Positions 1-8,526 of a DNA stretch of 64,000 nt are shown here, piece by piece. Each line of letters begins with the position of its first letter. Position 1 is the stretch's first letter. The position numbers were made by a program, and so were the translations under genes. The DNA is from JAPKZH01 sp963715635 (GTDB lineage: Bacteria; Acidobacteriota; Aminicenantia; Aminicenantales; UBA4085). The stretch spans positions 3,658,001-3,722,000 of the forward strand of contig OY970261.1 in the NCBI GenBank assembly GCA_963715635.1. The letters run 5' to 3'. The notes beneath the pieces are model-generated. The model did no database searches and was not told where the DNA came from. It saw only the letters and a program-made list of their open reading frames with translations.

Positions 1-537
1 GGCTTCTATTTTCAGGAATTCTGAAGGCGCCTTCGCACTTTTCAGCTTCGCCGGGGATTGAAAGATGACCGATATTTTTTGCCATTTGCCGGAGGCCCAG
101 AAATCACTCAGCCGGCGCTCCTGCCCAAAGAGCGAAACCGTGGGATAGACGCCGTCAATGTTGCGGTTGCGGATAAACCAGCCTTCGAAGAGATAGGCCG
201 CCCCCGGCTTGGCGGGCAGACTGAGCCGGCAGGTCAGGCGCGCGTAATCGAGAGGAGCGATCATCGAGGCCCCGATGAAGAGGGATCGCTTTCCGCCGGG
301 GCGCGAAAACAGGTCCCAGAGAAAAAATGTCTCGGGCTCTAAGCGCCAGATATATGGCTTGGCGGGCGGATAATAGCTTTCGAAATCGCCGTTTTCGATC
401 AAATTCGGGAAGCGCTCGGCGGGGTGGGGCACAGTCTTCAATAAACAGCCAGCCAAAAGAGCCGTTATTGATAAAACGGCCGCAATAAAGGGGCGGGCGA
501 GATTGCGTTCGCCTATTTTTTGACCTTGTCGAGGCAT
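1..537 (-). CDS. Partial lipoprotein with NGDFE-type module
   Basis: The gene runs off the left edge, so only the first 179 residues are visible. I see a lipoprotein signal: basic start, hydrophobic stretch and lipobox LAGC with the cysteine at residue 31. NLIENGDFES follows at about 45-54; such a motif often opens jelly-roll, carbohydrate-binding-like modules in exported proteins. The rest is rich in aromatic residues and looks beta-sheet. The ATG at 537 lies inside the last 25 bases of the TPR gene, with AGGAAG just upstream, suggesting translational coupling. A lipid-anchored envelope protein is likely. The binding partner is unknown because the C-terminus is missing. Confidence 0.6.
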   Translation of the reverse strand, partial: MPRQGQKIGERNLARPFIAAVLSITALLAGCLLKTVPHPAERFPNLIENGDFESYYPPAKPYIWRLEPETFFLWDLFSRPGGKRSLFIGASMIAPLDYARLTCRLSLPAKPGAAYLFEGWFIRNRNIDGVYPTVSLFGQERRLSDFWASGKWQKISVIFQSPAKLKSAKAPSEFLKIEA

Positions 538-2153
538 GACTTCCTGAGATCCCGCGTATCCTTGTAAAAGGGCGAGGCGGCCAGAACGATATCGAATTCG
601 GCGGCCGCCAGATCATATTTTTTCTGTCCCATGAAAGCCCTGCCGAGAAAATAATGCAGCTCAATGTTTTTTCCGGCGTTCTTTATCCCCTGTCCCAGGA
701 CAGTCGCCGCCTTGTCGAAGGATTTCTCCCTGATATAGACATCGCCGAGATCCACATAGATTCGGACGTCGCCCGGATAATACGTGAGGAGGAGCTCGAG
801 CAGCTTAGCCGCTTCTTTATATTGTTTTTGCTGGATATAGGCGTCTTTGATTTCAAAATAGATGTCCACGTTGGACGGATCGGCCTTTAGGGCGTCAATA
901 TAAAACCCTATTTTCTTGTAGGCGTCGAGCTCGGAGCGGGCCTTCTGGAGGTAGACTTGAGAGTCCGTGATGCGGAGGGCTTCGATGTCGGCAAGGCTGG
1001 CCGTATAACGGGCAACATCCATATATTTGCTGTCGATCCGCTGGGCGAGGGAGAATGATTGTTTGGCCTTGTCGTAATTCTTCAGGTCGAAGTAGAGCTT
1101 GCCGAGAGCATAATGAGGGGCGGGGTTATCGGGGAGGAGGGCGGCGGCTTTTTCGAAGGCAGCGAGGGCTTCCTTGGTTTTTTGCTCGGCGACATAAATT
1201 TTTCCCAACTCTAAGTGAGCCAGGCCGTTTTTTGGGTTTATGCCGAGAAGAGATTCGAGGGAGGCGCGGGCATCCTTGAATTTTTTCTGGTCGACGAAAA
1301 GCGTGGAAAGCCGGAAATAAGGATCGGGATTTCCCTTGTCTTTTTTGATGGAATCCTTGAGCTGTTTGATTTCGGCGGCGACGGCCTCGGATGGAGAAAC
1401 GGCAGGAGGCGGGGGTATTGTAGTTTTGGAAGCGGGCTTTGTCGTTTGAGCGGGCTGTTTGGCCGGTTTTTCGGGCAAGTCTTTGGCTTTTCCCGAATCG
1501 GCTTCTTTCTTAGAGGTTGAGGGCGGAGGAGCGGTCTGCCGGGGCTTAGGATCAACTTCTTTCTGAGGGGAGGATGCCGGGGGCTGGGATTCGGGTTTAG
1601 ATTTTGATTTGGGTTCGATTTTGGACGCAACCGCACCGTATCCGTCGGCGGCCTTGGTCTCAAGACGCGCAAAGGCGGCATTGAGCTCAAGATATTTGAC
1701 CTCGAGGTCTTCGGAGAGCTTGAGGTTCTTCAGGTAGGTCTGGAGCCTGAGCCGCTTGATCTCGTCATAATAATATTTGGTTTTATCGGCATTCTTGAGG
1801 TGGGAGTAGCTTACCTCGAGGTAGATATAACATTCAAGGAGCTTCGCTGGATTGTCGACAAAGCCGAAAAAGGCGATCTCAAAATTCGAGACGGCGCCGG
1901 CAAAATCCCCGTTCTGGAAGAAATATTTGCCGTCCTCATAAAGCTTCAGGTAGAACGGGTCTACCTGCTCGGTGATTTGGGCCTGAAGGAAAGGAACGAA
2001 CGCGGCAGAGACGAGAACTAGGAAAATGAGTGGACATAATGCCCATTTCCGGGATATTCCGTGACACACACCGAATTTTCCAATTCGGCTGGTGTCGCTG
2101 CGAAAATATCGGGGAGTGCTTAAACAATCCGCTGATCTCACATATTTCCCCAA
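513..2153 (-). CDS. Exported TPR-repeat protein
   Basis: A 546-residue protein with a signal-peptide-like hydrophobic segment at about 37-58 ending in LQAQ. The first helical repeats follow at about 62-150, then a low-complexity linker rich in Pro, Lys and Ser (about 165-255), then a long array of tetratricopeptide repeats (about 260-540; motifs such as AHLELGKIY and AHYALGKLY type). The N-terminal 28 residues before the signal look non-native. A GTG at 2069 (residue 29) would place the signal at the N-terminus and is the more likely start. TPR arrays scaffold protein complexes, here probably in the periplasm. It overlaps the lipoprotein gene downstream, so the two may work together. The exact role is unknown. 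Confidence 0.75.
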   Translation of the reverse strand: MGKYVRSADCLSTPRYFRSDTSRIGKFGVCHGISRKWALCPLIFLVLVSAAFVPFLQAQITEQVDPFYLKLYEDGKYFFQNGDFAGAVSNFEIAFFGFVDNPAKLLECYIYLEVSYSHLKNADKTKYYYDEIKRLRLQTYLKNLKLSEDLEVKYLELNAAFARLETKAADGYGAVASKIEPKSKSKPESQPPASSPQKEVDPKPRQTAPPPSTSKKEADSGKAKDLPEKPAKQPAQTTKPASKTTIPPPPAVSPSEAVAAEIKQLKDSIKKDKGNPDPYFRLSTLFVDQKKFKDARASLESLLGINPKNGLAHLELGKIYVAEQKTKEALAAFEKAAALLPDNPAPHYALGKLYFDLKNYDKAKQSFSLAQRIDSKYMDVARYTASLADIEALRITDSQVYLQKARSELDAYKKIGFYIDALKADPSNVDIYFEIKDAYIQQKQYKEAAKLLELLLTYYPGDVRIYVDLGDVYIREKSFDKAATVLGQGIKNAGKNIELHYFLGRAFMGQKKYDLAAAEFDIVLAASPFYKDTRDLRKSCLDKVKK

Positions 2154-2222
2154 ATTCTAAGAGTCCAAGTAAGCATAATCATACCGATTTCCACCTAGAT
2201 TATCAAGCATAATCCGGATCAA

Positions 2223-2292
2223 TCCCTCTTTGAAAAAGGGGGGAAATCCGTGACAGTTCCGTCTTCTTTCTCCCTCTTTGGAAAAGGGGGAG
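2223..2292. repeat. Two tandem palindromic repeat units
   Basis: Two related palindromes (2223-2244 and 2270-2292) each read CCCTCTTT-GAAAAGGGGG and can fold into a hairpin. They lie between the peptidase stop and the TPR gene start. They resemble short dispersed REP-like palindromes; a related C-rich hairpin occurs at 9630-9651. They may also terminate the peptidase transcript. Confidence 0.55.
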
Positions 2293-2304
2293 AAAGCGGG
2301 ATTT

Positions 2305-3243
2305 TTACACGTTGAATTCGCCCGTATCAATCCACTCTTTCTTTAAAATGGACCAGAAGTCCTCAGCCAGACCCCTCAAAACATACTCGTAGGGCAGCCA
2401 GCCGTAGCCCCGCTCGCCCCATCCCGTCCCCCAAGAATTGCGGATGAGCAGGGCACCCGTCGTTTCATCCCCGCTGGACGTGTTGGCGATCTTCAGGCGG
2501 TCGTCATAGCCCACGGCCAGGACGGCATGCCCGCCCAGGATCCGCTCGGAGCGCTCGGGAAAGGGGATGGCGCCCCGTTCATCGGCCAATTCCATGGAGC
2601 TGTAGACCGTGAAACCGAACATCGAGGGGTGGCCGGACGCCAGGTAGGTCTTGACGCGGTCGAGGACGGTCCCCGGAAGGATTCCCGGCGGGTCGTGCCT
2701 GTAATACTGGATCGTCTTGTAGTTCTGGGCAAAGGCATAACAGAAGGCCGGGGGCTCTTTGTCGAATTTCTCTTGGTCGTCGCTATAGGGCCAATATTCC
2801 TCTGGAGGAACGCCGAAGAGGACCATGCCGCCGATGGTGGTGCGGAGGTAGGCGCCCGTGTCTCCCTTCATTTTCATCAGGTTGCGCGTCACTTTGTAGA
2901 GGAAGAGGCGCGAAGCATCGATATGCCGGCCGAAGGCCTTGCGCTCATAATATTCGATGGCGCCGACCCCGGCGTTGGCCGTGCAGGCGCCGAGGCTCCG
3001 CTGATCTTCGACGGGCGAACACCATTCCCGGAGGTCGACGGAGGCGGGGAGAGCAAGAGGCTTGGCGGGCGTTTTTTTGGGCGCGCCGGATGGGGCGCCG
3101 CCTTTTCCCGAAAGGTCGCGGGCAAGAGGAAGGTTGGTCAAAAGCAAAATTTCGCGTACCTCTTTCGTTTCCTCTGTATAGTCCCTGAAATCGGGATAAT
3201 CAGGGATCCAGCCAAAGCCATGCGTTTTGGAGTCATGGGTCAT
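2305..3243 (-). CDS. Papain-like cysteine peptidase (C1 family)
   Basis: A 312-residue C1A-type peptidase. The catalytic Cys is at residue 87 in DQRSLGACTANAG, the His at 239 in GGHAVLAVGYDD and the Asn at 269 in IRNSWGTGWGERGYGWLPY. The N-terminus reads HGFGWIPDYPDFRDYT, as in many bacterial C1 relatives, with a proline/alanine-rich linker at about 47-66. There is no signal peptide or long inhibitory propeptide, so it is probably cytoplasmic or exported by an unusual route. It is a lone gene, divergent from the ATP synthase operon. The substrate is unknown. A GGATGCCTCC-like complement just upstream of the ATG gives a good ribosome site. Confidence 0.88.
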   Translation of the reverse strand: MTHDSKTHGFGWIPDYPDFRDYTEETKEVREILLLTNLPLARDLSGKGGAPSGAPKKTPAKPLALPASVDLREWCSPVEDQRSLGACTANAGVGAIEYYERKAFGRHIDASRLFLYKVTRNLMKMKGDTGAYLRTTIGGMVLFGVPPEEYWPYSDDQEKFDKEPPAFCYAFAQNYKTIQYYRHDPPGILPGTVLDRVKTYLASGHPSMFGFTVYSSMELADERGAIPFPERSERILGGHAVLAVGYDDRLKIANTSSGDETTGALLIRNSWGTGWGERGYGWLPYEYVLRGLAEDFWSILKKEWIDTGEFNV

Positions 3244-3349
3244 GATGGATGCCTCCTTTTTTGGAATCGGTAACGGGTGCGAAGTCCCATTCTAGAGGGA
3301 CGATTGCCGACCGGGAAATTCTCACTCGAAAAACGTATGATACGGAACA

Positions 3350-3380
3350 GGGGGCCTGCGTAGCCCCCATATGTTATAAT
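3350..3380 (+). promoter_or_regulatory. Extended -10 promoter with upstream hairpin, atp operon
   Basis: TATAAT at 3375-3380 is preceded by TG at 3372-3373, an extended -10 element. No convincing -35 box is seen. A perfect 6-bp hairpin (GGGGGC/GCCCCC, 3350-3368) overlaps the place of the -35 box and could be an operator or a terminator of upstream transcription. The leader to the atpZ start at 3398 would be only about 10 bases. Confidence 0.5.
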
Positions 3381-3397
3381 AGGGCCGGCTTTGACCT

Positions 3398-3616
3398 ATG
3401 AAATACGGGAAGTTTGCAGATCTGTTTTCCCTGGGGCTGGTGCTGCCGTCCTCGATCGTCATAGGGCTCGCGATCGGGTACTACATGGATAAGTGGCTCG
3501 GCACCAACCCCTGGCTTCTCCTGGTTTTTACCCTGTTGGGGGTCGCCTCCGGCCTGTTCAGCCTGATCCGGGCCATCATTAAATTAAACAAAGATCCCGA
3601 TATCGACAAGGATTGA
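3398..3616 (+). CDS. atpZ: AtpZ/AtpI-family ATP synthase accessory protein
   Basis: A 72-residue protein with two transmembrane hairpin segments (about 14-33 and 40-60). The motif GLAIGYYMDKWLGTNPWLL is typical of the small AtpZ (F0F1-ATPase_gene1) family encoded at the head of F-type ATP synthase operons. Such proteins help assemble the c-ring and are linked to Mg2+ uptake. It is first in the operon and is followed after 12 bases by the larger AtpI-like gene, the usual order. Family assignment is firm; the exact role here is inferred. Confidence 0.85.
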   Translation: MKYGKFADLFSLGLVLPSSIVIGLAIGYYMDKWLGTNPWLLLVFTLLGVASGLFSLIRAIIKLNKDPDIDKD

Positions 3617-3628
3617 GCAGGCAAGCTG

Positions 3629-4027
3629 ATGAGCGTGCAGACCGACCCGATAGAAGAAAACATCCTCCGCCGGATCCCCTTTGAAATCATTATTTTAGCA
3701 GCTATCTGTGGATTGCTGGCCATTTTCCTCTTCGACCTTCTCACCGGTCTCTTCGTCTTGGTTGGAGGGGCACTCGCGTCTCTTTCCTTCCTCTGGCTCA
3801 AGAAGTCCTTGACCCGAGTCCTCCTCCGGGAGACCGGCAAGGCCGTCCGCTCGGGCATCCTTCTCTATGCCACCCGCCTGATATTGATTATTGGCATATT
3901 TTTAATTATAATCTTCGCCTATCCGAAGAAGCTCCTGGCGTTTGCCGCAGGCTTTTCGACGGTAATTCCCGTTTTTCTGGGTGAAACGGTTGTAGCCCTC
4001 GCCCGCTTGAGACAATGGAAGAGCTAG
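3629..4027 (+). CDS. atpI: ATP synthase subunit I-like membrane protein
   Basis: A 132-residue protein with four hydrophobic segments (about 18-35, 38-56, 74-100 and 103-120), matching ATP synthase I chain proteins in size, topology and position just before atpB. The family is a chaperone for c-ring assembly. Sequence conservation in this family is weak, so the call rests on topology and synteny. The 3' end overlaps the atpB start by 13 bases, which suggests translational coupling. Confidence 0.75.
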   Translation: MSVQTDPIEENILRRIPFEIIILAAICGLLAIFLFDLLTGLFVLVGGALASLSFLWLKKSLTRVLLRETGKAVRSGILLYATRLILIIGIFLIIIFAYPKKLLAFAAGFSTVIPVFLGETVVALARLRQWKS

Positions 4028-4761
4028 AACGTCCCTTAGCCATCGTCACGCTGTTCAACAAGGTCTTTGGACCACCCATCGCCGCCCTGCTCGGCCTGGC
4101 CGGCCTTCACGTCAAGAATCCCCGCGACTTCATCCCCAACTACATTGTCATGGTCATTGTTGTGGCAGCTTTTCTGGTCGTTTTTCTGGGAATCGCCTCG
4201 CGGAGGCGCTCTTTCGTACCTAAGGGGATGCAGAACGTGTTCGAGATTCTCATCGGCGCTCTAGAAGGCCTCCTGGTCGATATCATCGGCCCCCAAGGGA
4301 AAAAGTATTTGCCGATGATAGGAACGGTCGGCTTGTTTATCCTCTGCTCGAACCTGATGGGCCTCATTCCGGGTCTGATGTCGCCCACAACCAAGCTGAA
4401 CGTGACCGTCGGCTGCGCGCTGACCGTCTTCGTCTATTATCATTACCAGGGAATGAAGGAGCAGGGCGTGCTGAAATACCTCAAGCATTTCTCTGGCCCC
4501 ACGCCGCTGCTGGCCCCTCTGATGGTTCCGATCGAGCTGATCAGCCATTTTTCGCGGCCCTTGTCCCTTTCGATCCGACTCTTCAGCAATATCTTTGCCG
4601 AAGACGTGCTGATCGTCGTTGTCGCCTCGATCCTTCCCTATTTTCTGCCGCTTCCGTTCATGGTCTTGTCGCTGTTCACGGGCGTCCTCCAGGCCTTCGT
4701 TTTTATGCTGCTCGCCTGCATTTACATTTCGGGAGCGGTCGCCCATGAAGAGGAACGCTAA
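4015..4761 (+). CDS. atpB: ATP synthase Fo subunit a
   Basis: A 248-residue membrane protein of Fo that forms the ion half-channels beside the c-ring. The conserved block VPIELISHFSRPLSLSIRLF carries the essential Arg at residue 188 (equivalent of E. coli Arg210). An upstream block GLIPGLMSPTTKLNVT is also typical. Five or six membrane segments are predicted. Start: ATG at 4015, overlapping atpI. Subunit c follows, but no subunit b, delta or F1 gene does, so the rest of the enzyme must be encoded elsewhere. Confidence 0.95.
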   Translation: MEELERPLAIVTLFNKVFGPPIAALLGLAGLHVKNPRDFIPNYIVMVIVVAAFLVVFLGIASRRRSFVPKGMQNVFEILIGALEGLLVDIIGPQGKKYLPMIGTVGLFILCSNLMGLIPGLMSPTTKLNVTVGCALTVFVYYHYQGMKEQGVLKYLKHFSGPTPLLAPLMVPIELISHFSRPLSLSIRLFSNIFAEDVLIVVVASILPYFLPLPFMVLSLFTGVLQAFVFMLLACIYISGAVAHEEER

Positions 4762-4800
4762 TATCGATCCTATCGAATACATCTCGAAAGGAGTTTTGCC

Positions 4801-5145
4801 ATGACCAAGAAATCCAAAGCCCTCGGCCTTCTGTTGTTCTTCCTGTTCATCGTCGGTGCGCCGCTTCTGGCCCAGGAAGCCGCACTGACAGAGACCAAGG
4901 CCTCCTTGTCCAAGCTCGCGATCATCGTCAGCGGCGCCATTATCACGCTGGCCGCCGCCGCGGGCGCTTTCTGCCAGGCCAAGGCCCTGAGCAGTGCCTG
5001 CGAAGGGATCTCTAGAAATCCTCAGGCAGCCCCGCATATCCGGTTCCTGCTGCTCCTCGGGCTGATCCTGATCGAGACGCTGGTCATTTACGCCCTGCTC
5101 GTCACCTTCATCATCCTGATGGGGAAGTGGAAAGGGGGATTTTAG
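4801..5145 (+). CDS. atpE: ATP synthase Fo subunit c, Na+-type residues
   Basis: A 114-residue c subunit with two membrane helices (about 37-63 and 81-106), preceded by an N-terminal signal-like hydrophobic segment (8-25, ending LLAQE) that ordinary c subunits lack. The ion-binding Glu is E92. The polar loop is R72-N-P-Q. Relative to the loop Arg, Q59 lies 13 residues before and E92 20 residues after, exactly as Q32, R45 and E65 of the Ilyobacter tartaricus Na+ c-ring. T93 and Y97 occupy the positions of Ser66 and Tyr70. This set suggests Na+ coupling. SD AAAGGAG precedes the ATG. Confidence 0.93.
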   Translation: MTKKSKALGLLLFFLFIVGAPLLAQEAALTETKASLSKLAIIVSGAIITLAAAAGAFCQAKALSSACEGISRNPQAAPHIRFLLLLGLILIETLVIYALLVTFIILMGKWKGGF

Positions 5146-5223
5146 GGGCAGTCGGAGACAGCTCGGGGACGTTTCTGGACATCGACTGGGAGCGCCCCGA
5201 AGAGGTCCCCCCGAAAGAGGCCG

Positions 5224-6105
5224 ATGGCCGCACCTATTTTTCATATTCTCGGCACGACCTTTAAAAGGTTCAATGCGGACAAGTGCTTCAGCCACTCGAT
5301 CATCATCTCCTACTTCTGCCTTCTCTGCGCCGTCCCCCTGATCGCCCTGTTTGCTTTCGCCACCACGAAAATCCTGGGCAGTTCGGAGATCGCCATCCGC
5401 AGCCTCAATATTTTCACCGAGGACTTTTTTGCCAGGTTTGACCCTTTGTTTTTCAAAAAGATCGGCGGTGTCTCGAAAAACATTGCCAGCCTGGGTTGGT
5501 TCGGCCTCCTGGGGTCGCTCATATCCGGGAGCTTTCTGTTCTCGAACCTGATCACCTCGCTCAACGTCATTTTCAAGAGTCAGTACCAGAAATCTTTTTT
5601 TTACAACCGGCTGATTGAATACATCATCATGTTTATCATCGCCGTGATCTTGATTTTTTCGCTTTCGATCACGGCCGCCTGGACGGCGCTCCACCGGATC
5701 ATCAAGGAGAGCTCCTTCGTGGCCAATACCCTGAACCCGAAGGTCCTGCCCCGCATCGACAGCTTTTTGATCCAGTATCTCATCCCGTTCATGTTGGGAT
5801 TTTTGGTGCTGTTCGTCCTTTATAAATTCATCCCCGAAATTAAAGTCCATACCCGGGCGGCCTTGGTCGCCGCGGCGGCCGGCTCGGTCCTCTGGGAAAT
5901 ATTCAAACGGATTTTTGTCGTCTATGTCGCGCATTTTTCGGCGATCGGAGTCGTCCTGTCCAAGCTGCTGCAAGGCACGCTGACCTCGATCATTTTCTTT
6001 CTGCTGTGGATCTCGTTCTCGCTGGCCATTCTCCTCTGGGGGGCGGAGCTGGCGGCCGTGCTCAACGAACGGATGGACGCGCGCAGAGCCAAAGCCCAAG
6101 CCTAA
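5224..6105 (+). CDS. YihY/UPF0761 family inner-membrane protein
   Basis: A 293-residue polytopic membrane protein of the YihY (formerly 'ribonuclease BN') family. About six membrane helices are seen (about 28-50, 92-115, 135-160, 185-205, 215-240 and 245-275). The conserved block AALVAAAAGSVLWEIFKRIF is typical. Family function is unsettled; the RNase BN name was an early misassignment. It lies 78 bases after atpE on the same strand, with GAAAGAGG before the ATG, and before lpxD, so it may share the ATP synthase transcript. Confidence 0.85.
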   Translation: MAAPIFHILGTTFKRFNADKCFSHSIIISYFCLLCAVPLIALFAFATTKILGSSEIAIRSLNIFTEDFFARFDPLFFKKIGGVSKNIASLGWFGLLGSLISGSFLFSNLITSLNVIFKSQYQKSFFYNRLIEYIIMFIIAVILIFSLSITAAWTALHRIIKESSFVANTLNPKVLPRIDSFLIQYLIPFMLGFLVLFVLYKFIPEIKVHTRAALVAAAAGSVLWEIFKRIFVVYVAHFSAIGVVLSKLLQGTLTSIIFFLLWISFSLAILLWGAELAAVLNERMDARRAKAQA

Positions 6106-6171
6106 GAAGGGGGGCAAATGCCAAAACGGTCTAAGGCCGGTCTCGGCATGGCCCCCTAAAGGAAGGTTGCC

Positions 6172-7200
<1,029 letters not shown>

Positions 7201-7203
7201 AGA

Positions 7204-8127
7204 TTATTTGGAGAGGTATTCGTCGACCGAAATGGCCGCATGAACGCCCGAGCCCACGGCCGAGGCCACCTGGTGCGGGCAGGCATCGATCACATCCCCG
7301 GCCGCGTAAATCCCCGGCTGGGATGTGGCCATGGTCGGATCGACGACGATTTCTCCCCATTCGTTGAGCTCCAACAGCCCTTTGACAAACCCGGTGATGG
7401 GGTCCATACCGATCGAAATAAAAAGTCCCTCGATGGGCAGCGTCACCCGAGTCTCGTCTTTGACATTGCGCAGGGCGATGGCCTCGACATGGTCCCCGCC
7501 GTCGAGCGACTCGATGACCGAGTCCCAGTAGACCACGATCTTGGGGTTGGCTAGAACCCGTTCCTGAATGATCTTTGTTCCGCGAAACCGGTCGCGGCGG
7601 TGGATGAGCGCCACGCTCTTGGCGAATTTGGTCAGAAAGATAGCCTCTATAAGGGCTGTATCGCCGCCGCCGACAACCGCGATGTTGCTTTCCCTGAAAA
7701 AGGCGCCGTCGCACGTCGCGCAATAGGAAACCCCGCGCCCGATCAGCCGCTCTTCGTTGGGCAGGCCCAACCGGCGGTAGGCTGCTCCCGTAGCGATAAT
7801 GACGGCACGGGTTGGATACTGGGCCTTGTTTCCCCGTACGACCCAGAGCTCCCCCTCCCTCCGAATTTCTTTGGCTTCCTCGGTGACGAACTTTGCCCCG
7901 AACTTGAGAGTTTGTTTACGAAAGTTTTCGATGAGGTCGAATGGGGCGATGCCGTCCGGAAAGCCAGGGTAATTTTCGATCCAATCCGTCAGCAAGATCT
8001 GTCCCCCGGGAATCGCTTTTTCCAGGACGATGGTGTTCAGCCGCGCCCGGCCTGTATAAAGGGCGGCGGCCAGGCCCGCCGGCCCGGCTCCTATGATGAT
8101 GACGTCGTGTGTTTTAGCCATGATCAA
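7204..8127 (-). CDS. trxB: Thioredoxin reductase
   Basis: A 307-residue FAD/NADPH disulfide oxidoreductase that reduces thioredoxin. FAD-binding GAGPAGLAAALYTGRA is near the N-terminus (about 12-27), the redox-active pair is in YCATCDGAFF (about 134-143), the NADPH-binding GGGDTALIEA follows, and the C-terminal FAD block reads GIYAAGDV. Length matches the family. It is downstream of thioredoxin (73 bases) on the same strand, so substrate and enzyme are probably co-transcribed. It converges on lpxD with only 3 bases between. Confidence 0.97.
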   Translation of the reverse strand: MIMAKTHDVIIIGAGPAGLAAALYTGRARLNTIVLEKAIPGGQILLTDWIENYPGFPDGIAPFDLIENFRKQTLKFGAKFVTEEAKEIRREGELWVVRGNKAQYPTRAVIIATGAAYRRLGLPNEERLIGRGVSYCATCDGAFFRESNIAVVGGGDTALIEAIFLTKFAKSVALIHRRDRFRGTKIIQERVLANPKIVVYWDSVIESLDGGDHVEAIALRNVKDETRVTLPIEGLFISIGMDPITGFVKGLLELNEWGEIVVDPTMATSQPGIYAAGDVIDACPHQVASAVGSGVHAAISVDEYLSK

Positions 8128-8199
8128 TCCTTAAGAATCTGGACTTAATTCCGGCGGACATTTTCGGGACCGCTCCCGAGAACATCTCCAAGCGGCCTT

Positions 8200-8526
8200 T
8201 TATAAATATTTATTGAGCGTATTGACAATCTTGTCCTTGGGAAGCACGCCGACCATCGTCTCCTTCAGCTCGCCGCCCTTGAACAGCAGCAGGGTCGGGA
8301 TGCCCCGGATTCCGTAGCGCACGGGGACCTTTTGGCTCTCGTCGACATTCATTTTGCAGACCTTGAGCTTGTCTTTGTATTCCCCGGCGAGCTCATCCAC
8401 CAGGGCCGCGATCATCTTGCAGGGCACGCACCAGACCGCCCAAAAATCGACAAGCACGGGGAGCGCCGACTTCAGCACTTCCTCATCAAAATTCGCATCC
8501 GTCGCATCTAAAATGTTGTCAGCCAC
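8200..8526 (-). CDS. trxA: Thioredoxin
   Basis: A 108-residue thioredoxin with active site WCVPCK (Cys33, Cys36). The usual WCGPC glycine is replaced by Val, which may shift the redox potential. DFWAVW, the cis-Pro block GIRGIPTLLLFKGGE and the C-terminal helix are present. I chose the GTG at 8526 because AGGAGG lies 5 bases upstream and the protein then begins like other thioredoxins; a longer frame to 8736 is spurious. The start overlaps the glycogen-synthase-like gene by 8 bases, implying coupling. Confidence 0.95.
   Translation of the reverse strand: MADNILDATDANFDEEVLKSALPVLVDFWAVWCVPCKMIAALVDELAGEYKDKLKVCKMNVDESQKVPVRYGIRGIPTLLLFKGGELKETMVGVLPKDKIVNTLNKYL

Noticed and set aside
155..664. 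169-codon minus-strand ORF near the left edge
   Set aside because: It overlaps the TPR and lipoprotein genes in a third frame; the lipoprotein frame has a proper signal and lipobox.
4261..6117. Long minus-strand ORF of 618 codons opposite atpB-atpE-yihY
   Set aside because: It is rich in Asp, Gln, Arg and Glu and is an antisense shadow of well-recognised membrane-protein genes.
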